Below are positions 19,101 through 23,726 of a stretch of 26,646 nucleotides of DNA, one piece after another (the stretch's first letter is position 1; every line of letters begins with the position of its first letter). The DNA comes from Ruminiclostridium sp. (GTDB lineage Bacteria; Bacillota_A; Clostridia; Oscillospirales; Ruminococcaceae), in contig JAFZOA010000543.1 in the NCBI GenBank assembly GCA_017550775.1, positions 1 to 26,646 of the forward strand, read 5' to 3'. The translations under genes were made by a program, and so were the position numbers. The notes beneath the pieces are model-generated. The model saw only the letters and a list, made by a program, of their open reading frames with translations, searched no databases and was not told the DNA's origin.

Positions 19101-19694
19101 ATCCGCTGCGGCGAGATTTATCCCACCGGACAGCTTCATACCGCCCTCGATCTCGCAACGGTTAGATACCACAAAACGAACCGCCGACACAAGCGACTGC
19201 TGATATTTCGTTACCTGCTCCTGAGTCAGCTTCATCTGCCCTGTCGCATACTCAACATCATTAAGTCTGCCCTTTATGCTGTCAACGGACACCGCCGCGA
19301 TTGTTTCCTGTATGTTCTTGCACTCTTTTCCGTACTTGTCGTTGATAACGCCGGTAATATCTCCAGCTATGTCCTCTGTTATCTTCCAGAGATCCGGGAT
19401 ACGCTTACCGTTCGTCTGCGATATATCGAACAAGTGCCTTGCTGTTGTTCCCTCACCGAATACCGATATGCTATGCTCACCCCTGTTTACGACCCTTCCG
19501 AGTCTGTTCCATGTTTCGAGCGTAGCTACCTTTGTGGCATTCGGATTCTGGAAGTATATCAGCGCAGCGTCAGAAAAAGATTGCTTATACATACCCGCCG
19601 AGAACCGCAGGAACTGTGCGAGTTCCTGCTTATTCTTCATCAGACGGTTTGTTATTTCCGTCCAATTATAGAGGACGGTATTATATCTGCTCAA
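10131..19694 (-). CDS. Giant polyvalent protein: ArdC/LtrC-like N-terminus, repeat domains, N6-adenine methylase, SNF2-type helicase (3187 aa)
   Basis: Domains in order: ArdC/LtrC-like region (~1-235); acidic linker (~240-350); three diverged ~110-residue repeats (~470-585, 793-903, 1013-1125); two copies of a second repeat (1217-1312, 1338-1436); Glu/Pro-rich linker (~1440-1525); methylase (~1540-1830) with motif I ILEPSMGVGNFF at 1668-1679 and catalytic NIPF at 1735-1738, a variant of NPPY/F; SF2 helicase (~2320-2880) with Walker A GAGKS 2348-2352, DEAH 2506-2509, ATGTP 2556-2560 and QQDGRGIRQG 2837-2846; coiled coil (~3075-3125). Such fusions are typical of Tn1549-like ICEs and are thought to remodel and protect transferred DNA. 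The start codon is TTG, supported by AGGAAGGAG about eight bases upstream. It ends VKTKRR. The frame is unbroken over 9.5 kb, which argues for selection. Confidence 0.9.
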   Translation of the reverse strand: MSRYNTVLYNWTEITNRLMKNKQELAQFLRFSAGMYKQSFSDAALIYFQNPNATKVATLETWNRLGRVVNRGEHSISVFGEGTTARHLFDISQTNGKRIPDLWKITEDIAGDITGVINDKYGKECKNIQETIAAVSVDSIKGRLNDVEYATGQMKLTQEQVTKYQQSLVSAVRFVVSNRCEIEGGMKLSGGINLAAADMFKDTRDLIRFCDMVQRSAKDTLLEIEHEIVQIQKRKKEQSYERENEPDRSISVSDGVHTESEDRGAAEKADRSVGQNVAGMDNAGVPVGSTDIHNGRQVAADPAPDRRGSRDTVSGTRQGISGGESASENISADTRVGENAPVDNRTSGDEGSRISLENVTPDDLINMNLNADFNRRLDNYEIAGWAFKDASGTDIEPVEYFNRYIADRYSPIQQQEIRDIMEAAIQNEKRLNSPEQVIEEKKDPVELPDDEAVKTVSEIEETPVEPVVINNSFFDTGLLPPLTDENLINAIIKNDRFFKVKKDEIAAYFAENDDPDKRAEFMKTAINPDYSELDVGDVRVGYKTFDNGLNVWEGSSYLSRIKESGLSWDLVQSLTAALIEKDEYLDPEKKPEKKASRSSAKGADDKLVIYSFREENNSIIASCEVGERRFEAPIERTEDDIPYIMDGNKPLRLDDNQVYDLDQFEVYRSPIMHDKNGYYADDLDTGDKVRLDGEMWTVEKKTENMIHLTLETEEGKQDKHIYDSWQEKITQMGFEYIPESAPVQTKQKSLFENDDEPIETGEQLSFFGEPVESTEPKKPKPPKKREKMRLVYPAVDVTPEMIDFALQCGSNEPRSVGRIAYQFMLGKSDVENAEFLRKEFKTDGRGYIIPDGTHLSAWFDKDGITLGVGETAFNIVTKEHITWEQASQHINKLLENGEYCVQDVTDLSVGNEVKDLAEKLWFIHQDIDRESGVEYFIPEEKFKGGFPESHKRIMADLADPETLKKYISGMEDFIRKYEENRDILRFHFHRPKEALSRMRDLQIQRKEFITKPDFSFDPTFFVTDDEKDDILLHHYGYRDGKFSIAKFFEQNDDEKERIKYLKKQYGEGGSSHLGLSVSYNAKGIRCVKSNLDFSTPAYNAEMKWDEVASRIDRLIADGKYITQKDIDERIKDALYDLKNNDPNEYTEQYLFEQAKAVLDEYGIDYSDILEEKGLPAENEVREQKVSDPVKNDTAEEPKDVETEETEIFDDIQQEAAVYMDIRDESFLSVMQVDEGIEYTLYAPDLTPVDGGIWEMDEYIPLSNAVAELSSSEISNFVEITDYDTFFEIADMNTELDAPAELAKLKAVALASIPNENEPAPVEEQTEAEEAVVDEPNERAVFMDPRDETFILLERKENGIEYIAYEPDLRAVDGGLWETYGETPDLDAVAAEFMATTKNGLVRIKDTEKFIELSNGENEYEVIVALEKLKLESLPSIYDNVEQTETKEPVVETPAAVEVAETTESVIEAVAEDEVQQTEIESPAAEIQTETAPESEEKQEVEPAAEVPKQEKPVAETPVINNPGIMMTPKKEPKAGTPVTYHFREGSIVQGAKAKFRANVAAIETLRKVEAENRYATPEEQAVMAKYSGWGGIPQAFTSDLAAESLAGNLGEPAPSSWAAEQVQLRELLSPEEYSAARESTLTSFYTPPEVTDCIYQALGQFGFEDGNILEPSMGVGNFFSKMPEEMHEHSKLYGVELDSISGRIAQMLYPEDRIQIKGFEQTRFNNNSFDIVIGNIPFGDYRVSDKQYDKLGFKIHDYFAAKSVDKVKPGGVVALVTSKFTMDKFNEAARRYLAERCDLLGAIRMPAGTFKDADGVTTDIIFLKKRDTLTVLVPDWVHMGQTEDGIPCNQYFVDNPDMVLGTMEWDERMKGKYGDDSKVTVCKANSDIPLSEQLKAAVAKIKGSIETVKTEEQEQGEVNMIPADPSVRNYTHTLVDGKLYFRENEVMIEVQETGKQLERMIGMHNIRLAAMAVIDAQAAGCTDDELHKLQEKLNREYDKFRRSFGNITDSANERVFRHDDDYNTLAALEIIDTEKKTVEKSEIFTKRTILPEMEISSVETPQEALQVSLDRKGLVDIEYMASLTGDTPEKVIADLGDQIYRDPTKAKEDDPLSGYVDASEYLSGNVREKLRIAKSFADHIDNAYARNVTALEAVIPKDLEASEISVRIGANWIDLDDYNRFLREYAKAKTGRFDHPVTRTRMGEYKIEGKGQDFSVAATETYGTARMNSYQIFENLLNQRDIVIKDKVEDDDGRVTYVINAAATQLAKEKARLMKEAFKNWIWEDSDRREKYVERYNYLFNAIRGREYDGSHQSFPGMNPAIKLRAHQENAVLRAKLGGNTLLAHCVGAGKSFEMIASAMEKKRLGLINKACVVVPKHLTLQTASEWMRLYPNAKLLVARPEDFTKDNRQKFIARCVTGDYDAVIMSFQQFERIPMSDEYCKMFMQKELDTILDAMQDTEKSDRSSIKALERQKKKIEERLTKLMSSKKDNSLCFEKLGFDYMVVDEAHNYKNCFVATKMSNVAGVQTTAAQKSEDMLMKTQYLNDKYGCNNILFATGTPVSNSMVEFYVMQRYLRPDLLEKAGLETFDDWASTFGEVVSQLEIKPAGNGFQMKNRFSKFVNIPELMQMYKEFADIQTQDMIKLKVPELKTGEPIVVVAKPDEHQKEYMKVLAKRSEAIHGGCVDPREDNMLKITHEARLLGLDSRCIYKDVEPSPDSKVMMLIDNLEKNYYDTMDQKGVQIIFCDIAVNDDDGHFSVYEAIKDELVKRGIPREEICFASDAQTDKARAEMYEKLRSGEKRFILASTTKLGTGANVQDRICAIHHLDIPWKPADLTQQDGRGIRQGNTFSEVGIYHYLTENTFDSYMMGIITNKAKFISQIMTSKDPVRVSEDVDETVLTYSQMQAIASGNPMIKEKIQLDNDIAALRTLETAHKSSMFKMRDMVERKLPVTIENYAAILQKASADLKAFQERHPEGAEFAMVIDGETVTERPTAGEAVEKAIIKCLAKNEPVPVGTYYGFEVSVEPNSAKGTMFGEGSPAVAVLKRELSYTTEITTNNPLGNLRRIENVAGSQISGRIKKVTADLEQARANLEQAKLTVAKPFEHAEELEQKLQRLAFVNAELSKNHVMDEDDDIIPVIDDEEPSIDESRDEEEREAPERDERKYADSIPTKPIMQQQAMVKTKRR
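15387..16046 (-). repeat. Tandem pair of ~97-residue domains in the giant protein
   Basis: Copies are encoded by 15759-16046 and 15387-15683. Both have the pattern V-[YF]-M-D-x-R-D-E-[ST]-F, G-I-E-Y, Y-x-P-D-L, V-D-G-G-[IL]-W-E and end with a leucine/alanine-rich helix. They resemble each other well but not the three upstream repeats. Confidence 0.8.
16320..18287 (-). repeat. Three diverged copies of a ~110-residue domain in the giant protein
   Basis: Copies are encoded by about 17940-18287, 16986-17318 and 16320-16658. The shared skeleton is an F-F/Y-x-F segment, a D-x-x-x-R/A-x-F/Y-L-K/R-K/T stretch, a Gly-rich turn, a strand with D/N-x-G-I/L, and a closing L/I/M-x-W followed by a helix ending L-I/L-x-x-G/D-x-Y. 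Identity between copies is low; the call rests on order and spacing of these positions. Confidence 0.6.
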
Positions 19695-19721
19695 AATTCG
19701 TCTCCTTCCTATGATAATTCA

Positions 19722-19750
19722 TTGACTTTGCTTTCATCCCTTGATATAAT
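19722..19750 (+). promoter_or_regulatory. Near-consensus sigma-A promoter of the GIY-YIG gene
   Basis: TTGACT at 19722-19727 and a perfect TATAAT at 19745-19750, with the ideal 17-base spacer. Transcription would begin about 19757, giving an ~11-base leader that contains GAGGTG directly before the ATG at 19768. It is the clearest promoter in the window. Confidence 0.85.
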
Positions 19751-19767
19751 GTACAAGAGGTGATTTA

Positions 19768-20499
19768 ATGTTTAGTGAAAACTCAATTAATGATTTAAAG
19801 AATTATGTATATATTCTTGTTGATCCACGGGACGAAAGAATATTCTATGTTGGAAAAGGAACTGGCAACAGGGTGTTCACCCATGAAAATGAAATCGGAT
19901 CATCGCCCAAAAATGATGTAATAAATGAAATATTATCACTTGGTCTCAAAGTAAAAAAATACATAGTTCATTCCGGCTTAAAAGAATCCGAAGCATTTGC
20001 GGCAGAAACGGCTCTTAATAACATACTTCGTTATTTAAATATAGGTCTAACAAATTTACAAACTGCAATTAACTTAACAGACGAGTGTTGTCTTGTAGAA
20101 GAATACGAACGTTTGCACTCAAAAAATGCACTTACTAAAGATGATTTTTCCGAATTGAGCAGCTATCGTGTTGCTTTTTTAAACTTTAACCCTATTTCAC
20201 GCAAAAACACTTGGAGCGAATTTGAGTACGAAAGCACAATGCAACAAAGCTTTAGATTCTATAAACAATCGGAATTACCAGACATTGTCTTCGTTGTAAG
20301 AAATGGAGTTATATATAGCTGTTATAGGGTGAACACATGGAGAAAAGAGAAAAAAACATCTGGCAATATCACACGAACATACTCAACATACTATATTGAT
20401 AAGATAGAGAATGATTCCGAATTGTTGTCTAAATATCGCTATTCAAACATTTCTAAAATAGTAGCCAAAACATCCAGAAAAAGAGTTTTCTTCCTATAA
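19768..20499 (+). CDS. GIY-YIG nuclease, LEM-3-like (243 aa)
   Basis: The N-terminal ~95 residues are a GIY-YIG nuclease domain of the LEM-3-like type: NYVYILVDPRD (12-22), then FYVGKGTGNR (26-35) with catalytic-type Tyr15, Tyr27 and Arg35, a His39, and metal-ligand candidates Glu75/Glu80 in ESEAFAAETALN. Residues ~125-243 form an unassigned beta-rich domain with F-x-x-N-P near residue 140 and many aromatic residues. The gene lies on the opposite strand to its neighbours, is more AT-rich than they are, and has its own promoter, so it looks like cargo inserted between topB and the giant gene. It converges on topB with only nine bases between the stops and no visible terminator. It could be a restriction/defence nuclease or an element-linked nuclease. 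Confidence 0.85.
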   Translation: MFSENSINDLKNYVYILVDPRDERIFYVGKGTGNRVFTHENEIGSSPKNDVINEILSLGLKVKKYIVHSGLKESEAFAAETALNNILRYLNIGLTNLQTAINLTDECCLVEEYERLHSKNALTKDDFSELSSYRVAFLNFNPISRKNTWSEFEYESTMQQSFRFYKQSELPDIVFVVRNGVIYSCYRVNTWRKEKKTSGNITRTYSTYYIDKIENDSELLSKYRYSNISKIVAKTSRKRVFFL

Positions 20500-20508
20500 A
20501 TTCGTCGA

Positions 20509-22569
20509 TTATTTCTTATCTATAAATTCCTCCAGCTTCAGATTCACGTACCCGTCCTTTTCTTCTAAAGAAAAAATCGCGCTGTACTTATGCCCCTTTG
20601 AGGATATACAGTTATTGAACAGCGCCTTGCCGTTCTCTAACAGTTCCGTAAGTTCCTGCTGTTTGAACGGACGACCGATACGCTTATCGTTCTTGAAGAT
20701 GAAGAAACTGCATTTATCGCGTCCGGCGCTGCAATGATATGTCTTTGCACTCTCATATACAGGAGCGCCACAGCGCGGACATTTACCGAGTTCATGCTTT
20801 CGTGTGACCTGTTCCCTTTCCGTGACTGCTTTTTCGCAGTCAACGGTATTACGAATGATCTCGACGATCTCATCAAGAAGGACATTCACATCAGCCTTGC
20901 CCTTCTCAATATCATTAAGCATCTGTTCCCAATGTGCCGTAAGGTCAGCAGAGGTTACGGTTTCAGGCAGCGACTTTACAAACTCCCTGCCGAAATCAGT
21001 AGAGATAAGCTGTTTCTTTTCTCTTTTGATATATCCCGCCGAGATAAGTTCCTCGATTATCGCAGCGCGTGTTGCGGGAGTTCCAAGCCCACGTTCCTTG
21101 ACGTACCCTTTAAGCACCTTATCTTCAACAAGTCTGTCAATGTTCTCCATTACCCACAAGAGCGTACTTTCCGTGAAACGCTTCGGAGGTGTGGTCTCGC
21201 CCTCAACGATAGAAACATTATCAGCATTGAAACGACAGTTTACCGCATACTTCGGCGGATTATCTGCTTCTTCGCCGCGATCTTTCCTGTCGTATTTACG
21301 CCAACCGAGAGAAGTAGGCAGCTTATCCAGAAGTCTGAACACTTCACCATTTACGTTAAATTCATACCGTATCTCGTCATACTCATACTGCTTATCGAGA
21401 GCGCAGAGAAAGCGGTTTATAACCAGATCTATGATGCACTTTTCATTTGCTGAAAGTTCCATTTCATTCAGCCTGCCGATAAGGTTCGTCGGGATGAGCG
21501 CATGATGATCGGTTATTTTGCTGTTATCTATTACGCGCTTATCAATGTTGAGACCCTGTTTCAGAAGTCCTGCGATCCTTTCGGCATCATAATCGGAAAG
21601 ACACTTGACGATACTCTCAATAAGCGGCTTCATGTCATCGGAGAGATAATTGCTGTCCGTCCTCGGATATGTCAGCAGCTTCTTTTCATAAAGCGACTGT
21701 GCAGCTTTCAGAGTATCAGCCGCCGTAATACCGTAAACATCATTTGCGTCCCGCTGTAATGATGTAAGGTTATACAGAAGCGGTCTGTTTTCTGCCTTAT
21801 GATCTGTCTTAACGGAAGTTACTACGACAGTTCCGCCCATACATTTATTTACGATAGCCTGAGCATCCGCCTTTGTATCAAAGGTATTTACATATTCAGC
21901 GCCATTGTCAAGCATTACTCTGTATATGGGCTTCTTATCGAAACGTTCTATTTCTTCATCACGACTGGCAATAATGTTCAGAACAGGCGTTTTCACCCTG
22001 CCGACCTTATGCGCGTCGTTATTTACGATACTGTAAAAACGGGAAAGCGACATACCGAGTATCCAGTCGGCCTTTGCGCGAGCATATCCCGCTTCAAAAA
22101 GCAGAGCCTTGTCCTCGCCTTTGAGAAGATGTTTCATTCCCTGCTTAATGCTTTCATCGGTAAGAGAACTTATCCACAGTCTCTTGACCGGCTTTTTGCA
22201 GTCGAAATATCTGTACAGATACCCAAAAATGCACTCACCTTCGCGCCCCGCATCACAGGCGTTTATGATCTCCTTAACATCATCACGTCCAAACAACTCA
22301 CGGAGCATCTTTATCTGTCCTTCATATCCCTTTAACGGGAACAGCTTGAACTTTTCGGGGATAAGCGGGAGCGTTTCAAGCTCCCATTTACCCCAGCCGT
22401 AATCTTCGGGCATTCCGAGCCCGATAAGGTGTCCGAGCGCGTTTGCTACTATGTAGCCGTTCCCCTCACGATAGAAGGTGCCGCCATACTCGACAGCGTT
22501 GTACGCCCCGACACAGTAAGCGATAGACGCACTTACTGACGGCTTTTCAGCGATTATCAGCACACTCAT
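20509..22569 (-). CDS. topB: DNA topoisomerase III (type IA), 686 aa
   Basis: A type IA topoisomerase that passes single strands through a transient break. The TOPRIM domain opens with MSVLIIAEKPSV and contains the metal-binding ACDAGREGE. The active-site tyrosine lies in LLTYPRTDSNYL (Tyr301). RLWISSLT and GRVKTPVL are further family marks. The C-terminus has one Cys-type zinc ribbon (CPRCG then a later Cys pair, around residues 600-625) instead of the several found in chromosomal TopA. ICEs of the Tn1549/CTn2 type carry such a gene for DNA processing in transfer. I chose the ATG at 22569, which has GAGGAGG eight bases upstream; a longer frame from 22590 would start inside the previous gene. 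It lies 13 bases after that gene's stop. Confidence 0.95.
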   Translation of the reverse strand: MSVLIIAEKPSVSASIAYCVGAYNAVEYGGTFYREGNGYIVANALGHLIGLGMPEDYGWGKWELETLPLIPEKFKLFPLKGYEGQIKMLRELFGRDDVKEIINACDAGREGECIFGYLYRYFDCKKPVKRLWISSLTDESIKQGMKHLLKGEDKALLFEAGYARAKADWILGMSLSRFYSIVNNDAHKVGRVKTPVLNIIASRDEEIERFDKKPIYRVMLDNGAEYVNTFDTKADAQAIVNKCMGGTVVVTSVKTDHKAENRPLLYNLTSLQRDANDVYGITAADTLKAAQSLYEKKLLTYPRTDSNYLSDDMKPLIESIVKCLSDYDAERIAGLLKQGLNIDKRVIDNSKITDHHALIPTNLIGRLNEMELSANEKCIIDLVINRFLCALDKQYEYDEIRYEFNVNGEVFRLLDKLPTSLGWRKYDRKDRGEEADNPPKYAVNCRFNADNVSIVEGETTPPKRFTESTLLWVMENIDRLVEDKVLKGYVKERGLGTPATRAAIIEELISAGYIKREKKQLISTDFGREFVKSLPETVTSADLTAHWEQMLNDIEKGKADVNVLLDEIVEIIRNTVDCEKAVTEREQVTRKHELGKCPRCGAPVYESAKTYHCSAGRDKCSFFIFKNDKRIGRPFKQQELTELLENGKALFNNCISSKGHKYSAIFSLEEKDGYVNLKLEEFIDKK

Positions 22570-22582
22570 TGTTTTATCCTCC

Positions 22583-23083
22583 TCACACAAGGTTCATGCA
22601 GGTCTGTGCAGCAACACTTACTATAAAGCCGTAAATGTTGAAGTCCTTGAAATCCTCTGTTTCTACACGATAGAAGGTATTCAACCCGTCCGTACTCTCA
22701 GTTCCGACCACATAAAGCAGCAATATATCATCGGTAGCACAGTCATATACGACCTGATAGCCCTTTGATACCATTACCTCTCCGCCGATAGAACCACCCA
22801 TAGGTTCTTCGAAAAATGTTCCGATTATAACGCCGTCCTCACTTACAAGCGACGCATCGAACGCTTCATCGTCCCAGATTTCAGTCTCGTCCTCACCGTC
22901 GAGTTCAATAGCATAGCTGCTGATCTCGTGCGTAATAAGACTTACCCTTCTGGTGTACTGAGCCGCCGAGAATGCCGAATCTATCAGCTTACGAACCTCG
23001 GTCTCCGATACCGTATACTCCGCCTGATAACGGCAGAACTCAACCAGTGCTTCCTGAATCTTCGAAATGCTCACTATTCCCAT
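22583..23083 (-). CDS. Unrecognised ICE protein between DUF4315-like and topB genes (166 aa)
   Basis: I do not recognise a family. The first ~60 residues are helical (MGIVSISKIQEALVEFCRYQ), while the rest is beta-rich and acidic with a Gly-rich turn EEPMGGSIGGEV and strands YQVVYDC and DILLLYVVG. There is no membrane segment or signal peptide. The ATG at 23083 has GGAGG nine bases upstream; a frame from 23107 lacks a good site. It overlaps the end of the preceding gene by 44 bases in another frame and is followed by topB after 13 bases, so the three are translationally linked. Its place in the operon suggests a role in DNA processing or in the mating channel base, but this is inference only. 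Confidence 0.75.
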   Translation of the reverse strand: MGIVSISKIQEALVEFCRYQAEYTVSETEVRKLIDSAFSAAQYTRRVSLITHEISSYAIELDGEDETEIWDDEAFDASLVSEDGVIIGTFFEEPMGGSIGGEVMVSKGYQVVYDCATDDILLLYVVGTESTDGLNTFYRVETEDFKDFNIYGFIVSVAAQTCMNLV

Positions 23084-23471
23084 AATCTTCTTCCTCCGTG
23101 TTTTCATTGTTTGTTTTCTTCTTGTTGTTTTTCTTTATCGCGTTATCAGCGGATTCGCCATTATCTGCTGTGTCCGCGACACTTTCTGTTTCCACTTCAT
23201 CTACGGTTTCTTCCTTTGGCTTGCGTTTGAAACTGTCAAGCTCGCCCTTTTTTATAGCTTCAAGGAGCGCTTCTATGTCAATATCCTGCTCCTTTACCGC
23301 ACCGGTAAGGCGTGTACCTTGATTCTGGTCGATAAGCTTCTCTATTCTGCGCTTCTTACGCTCATAGCAAAGCAGCATCTTTCTGTTGTTTTCAATGTGC
23401 TTTCGCGTACTATCTATAAGTCTATCACATCTACTCAAAGCCTCCTTGTACCTATCCTCTTTATTTTCCAC
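23040..23471 (-). CDS. DUF4315-like coiled-coil protein (143 aa)
   Basis: Residues ~1-55 form a charged coiled coil (YKEALSRCDRLIDSTRKHIE and a run of Lys/Arg), followed by DIDIEALLEAIKKGEL and a long acidic, Asn-rich disordered tail. This layout, and the position next to topB in an ICE, fits the DUF4315 family, though this protein is longer because of the tail. The start codon is GTG, with AGGAGG seven bases before it. It overlaps the stop of the upstream membrane protein gene by 11 bases and the downstream gene by 44. Its role is unknown. Confidence 0.7.
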   Translation of the reverse strand: MENKEDRYKEALSRCDRLIDSTRKHIENNRKMLLCYERKKRRIEKLIDQNQGTRLTGAVKEQDIDIEALLEAIKKGELDSFKRKPKEETVDEVETESVADTADNGESADNAIKKNNKKKTNNENTEEEDYGNSEHFEDSGSTG

Positions 23472-23724
23472 CGTTTCGCCTCCTGTTTATGCGGATAACG
23501 ATATACACGATGAACAGCAGTCCGATCACAATAGCGTCCACTATGCTGAACCGGAAGCGGAACACATCAGCGATATTGACCTCTGTTTCTGTATTGCCCG
23601 AAGTCAGAAAGCCGACTATGATACCGCCGATCAGCACGACTGCAACAATTATTCTGCTTATCAGCTTTCGCTTATCGGACATCTCACCGCTATGCCGTTT
23701 ACGCGATTTAAAAAAGTCAAACAA
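23461..23724 (-). CDS. Small two-helix membrane protein of the mating module (87 aa)
   Basis: The protein has a basic N-terminus, a first membrane helix around residues 24-41 (IIVAVVLIGGIIVGF), a short outer loop rich in Thr/Glu/Asn, a second helix around 61-79 (IVDAIVIGLLFIVYIV) and a basic end RINRRRNGGK. Both ends should lie in the cytoplasm. The start codon is TTG, preceded by GGAGGAGG that also encodes the final Gly residues of the upstream gene; the genes are two bases apart. Its place between the CD1108-type protein and the DUF4315-like protein suggests a channel accessory subunit. I cannot name a family. Confidence 0.75.
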   Translation of the reverse strand: MFDFFKSRKRHSGEMSDKRKLISRIIVAVVLIGGIIVGFLTSGNTETEVNIADVFRFRFSIVDAIVIGLLFIVYIVIRINRRRNGGK

Positions 23725-23726
23725 TT

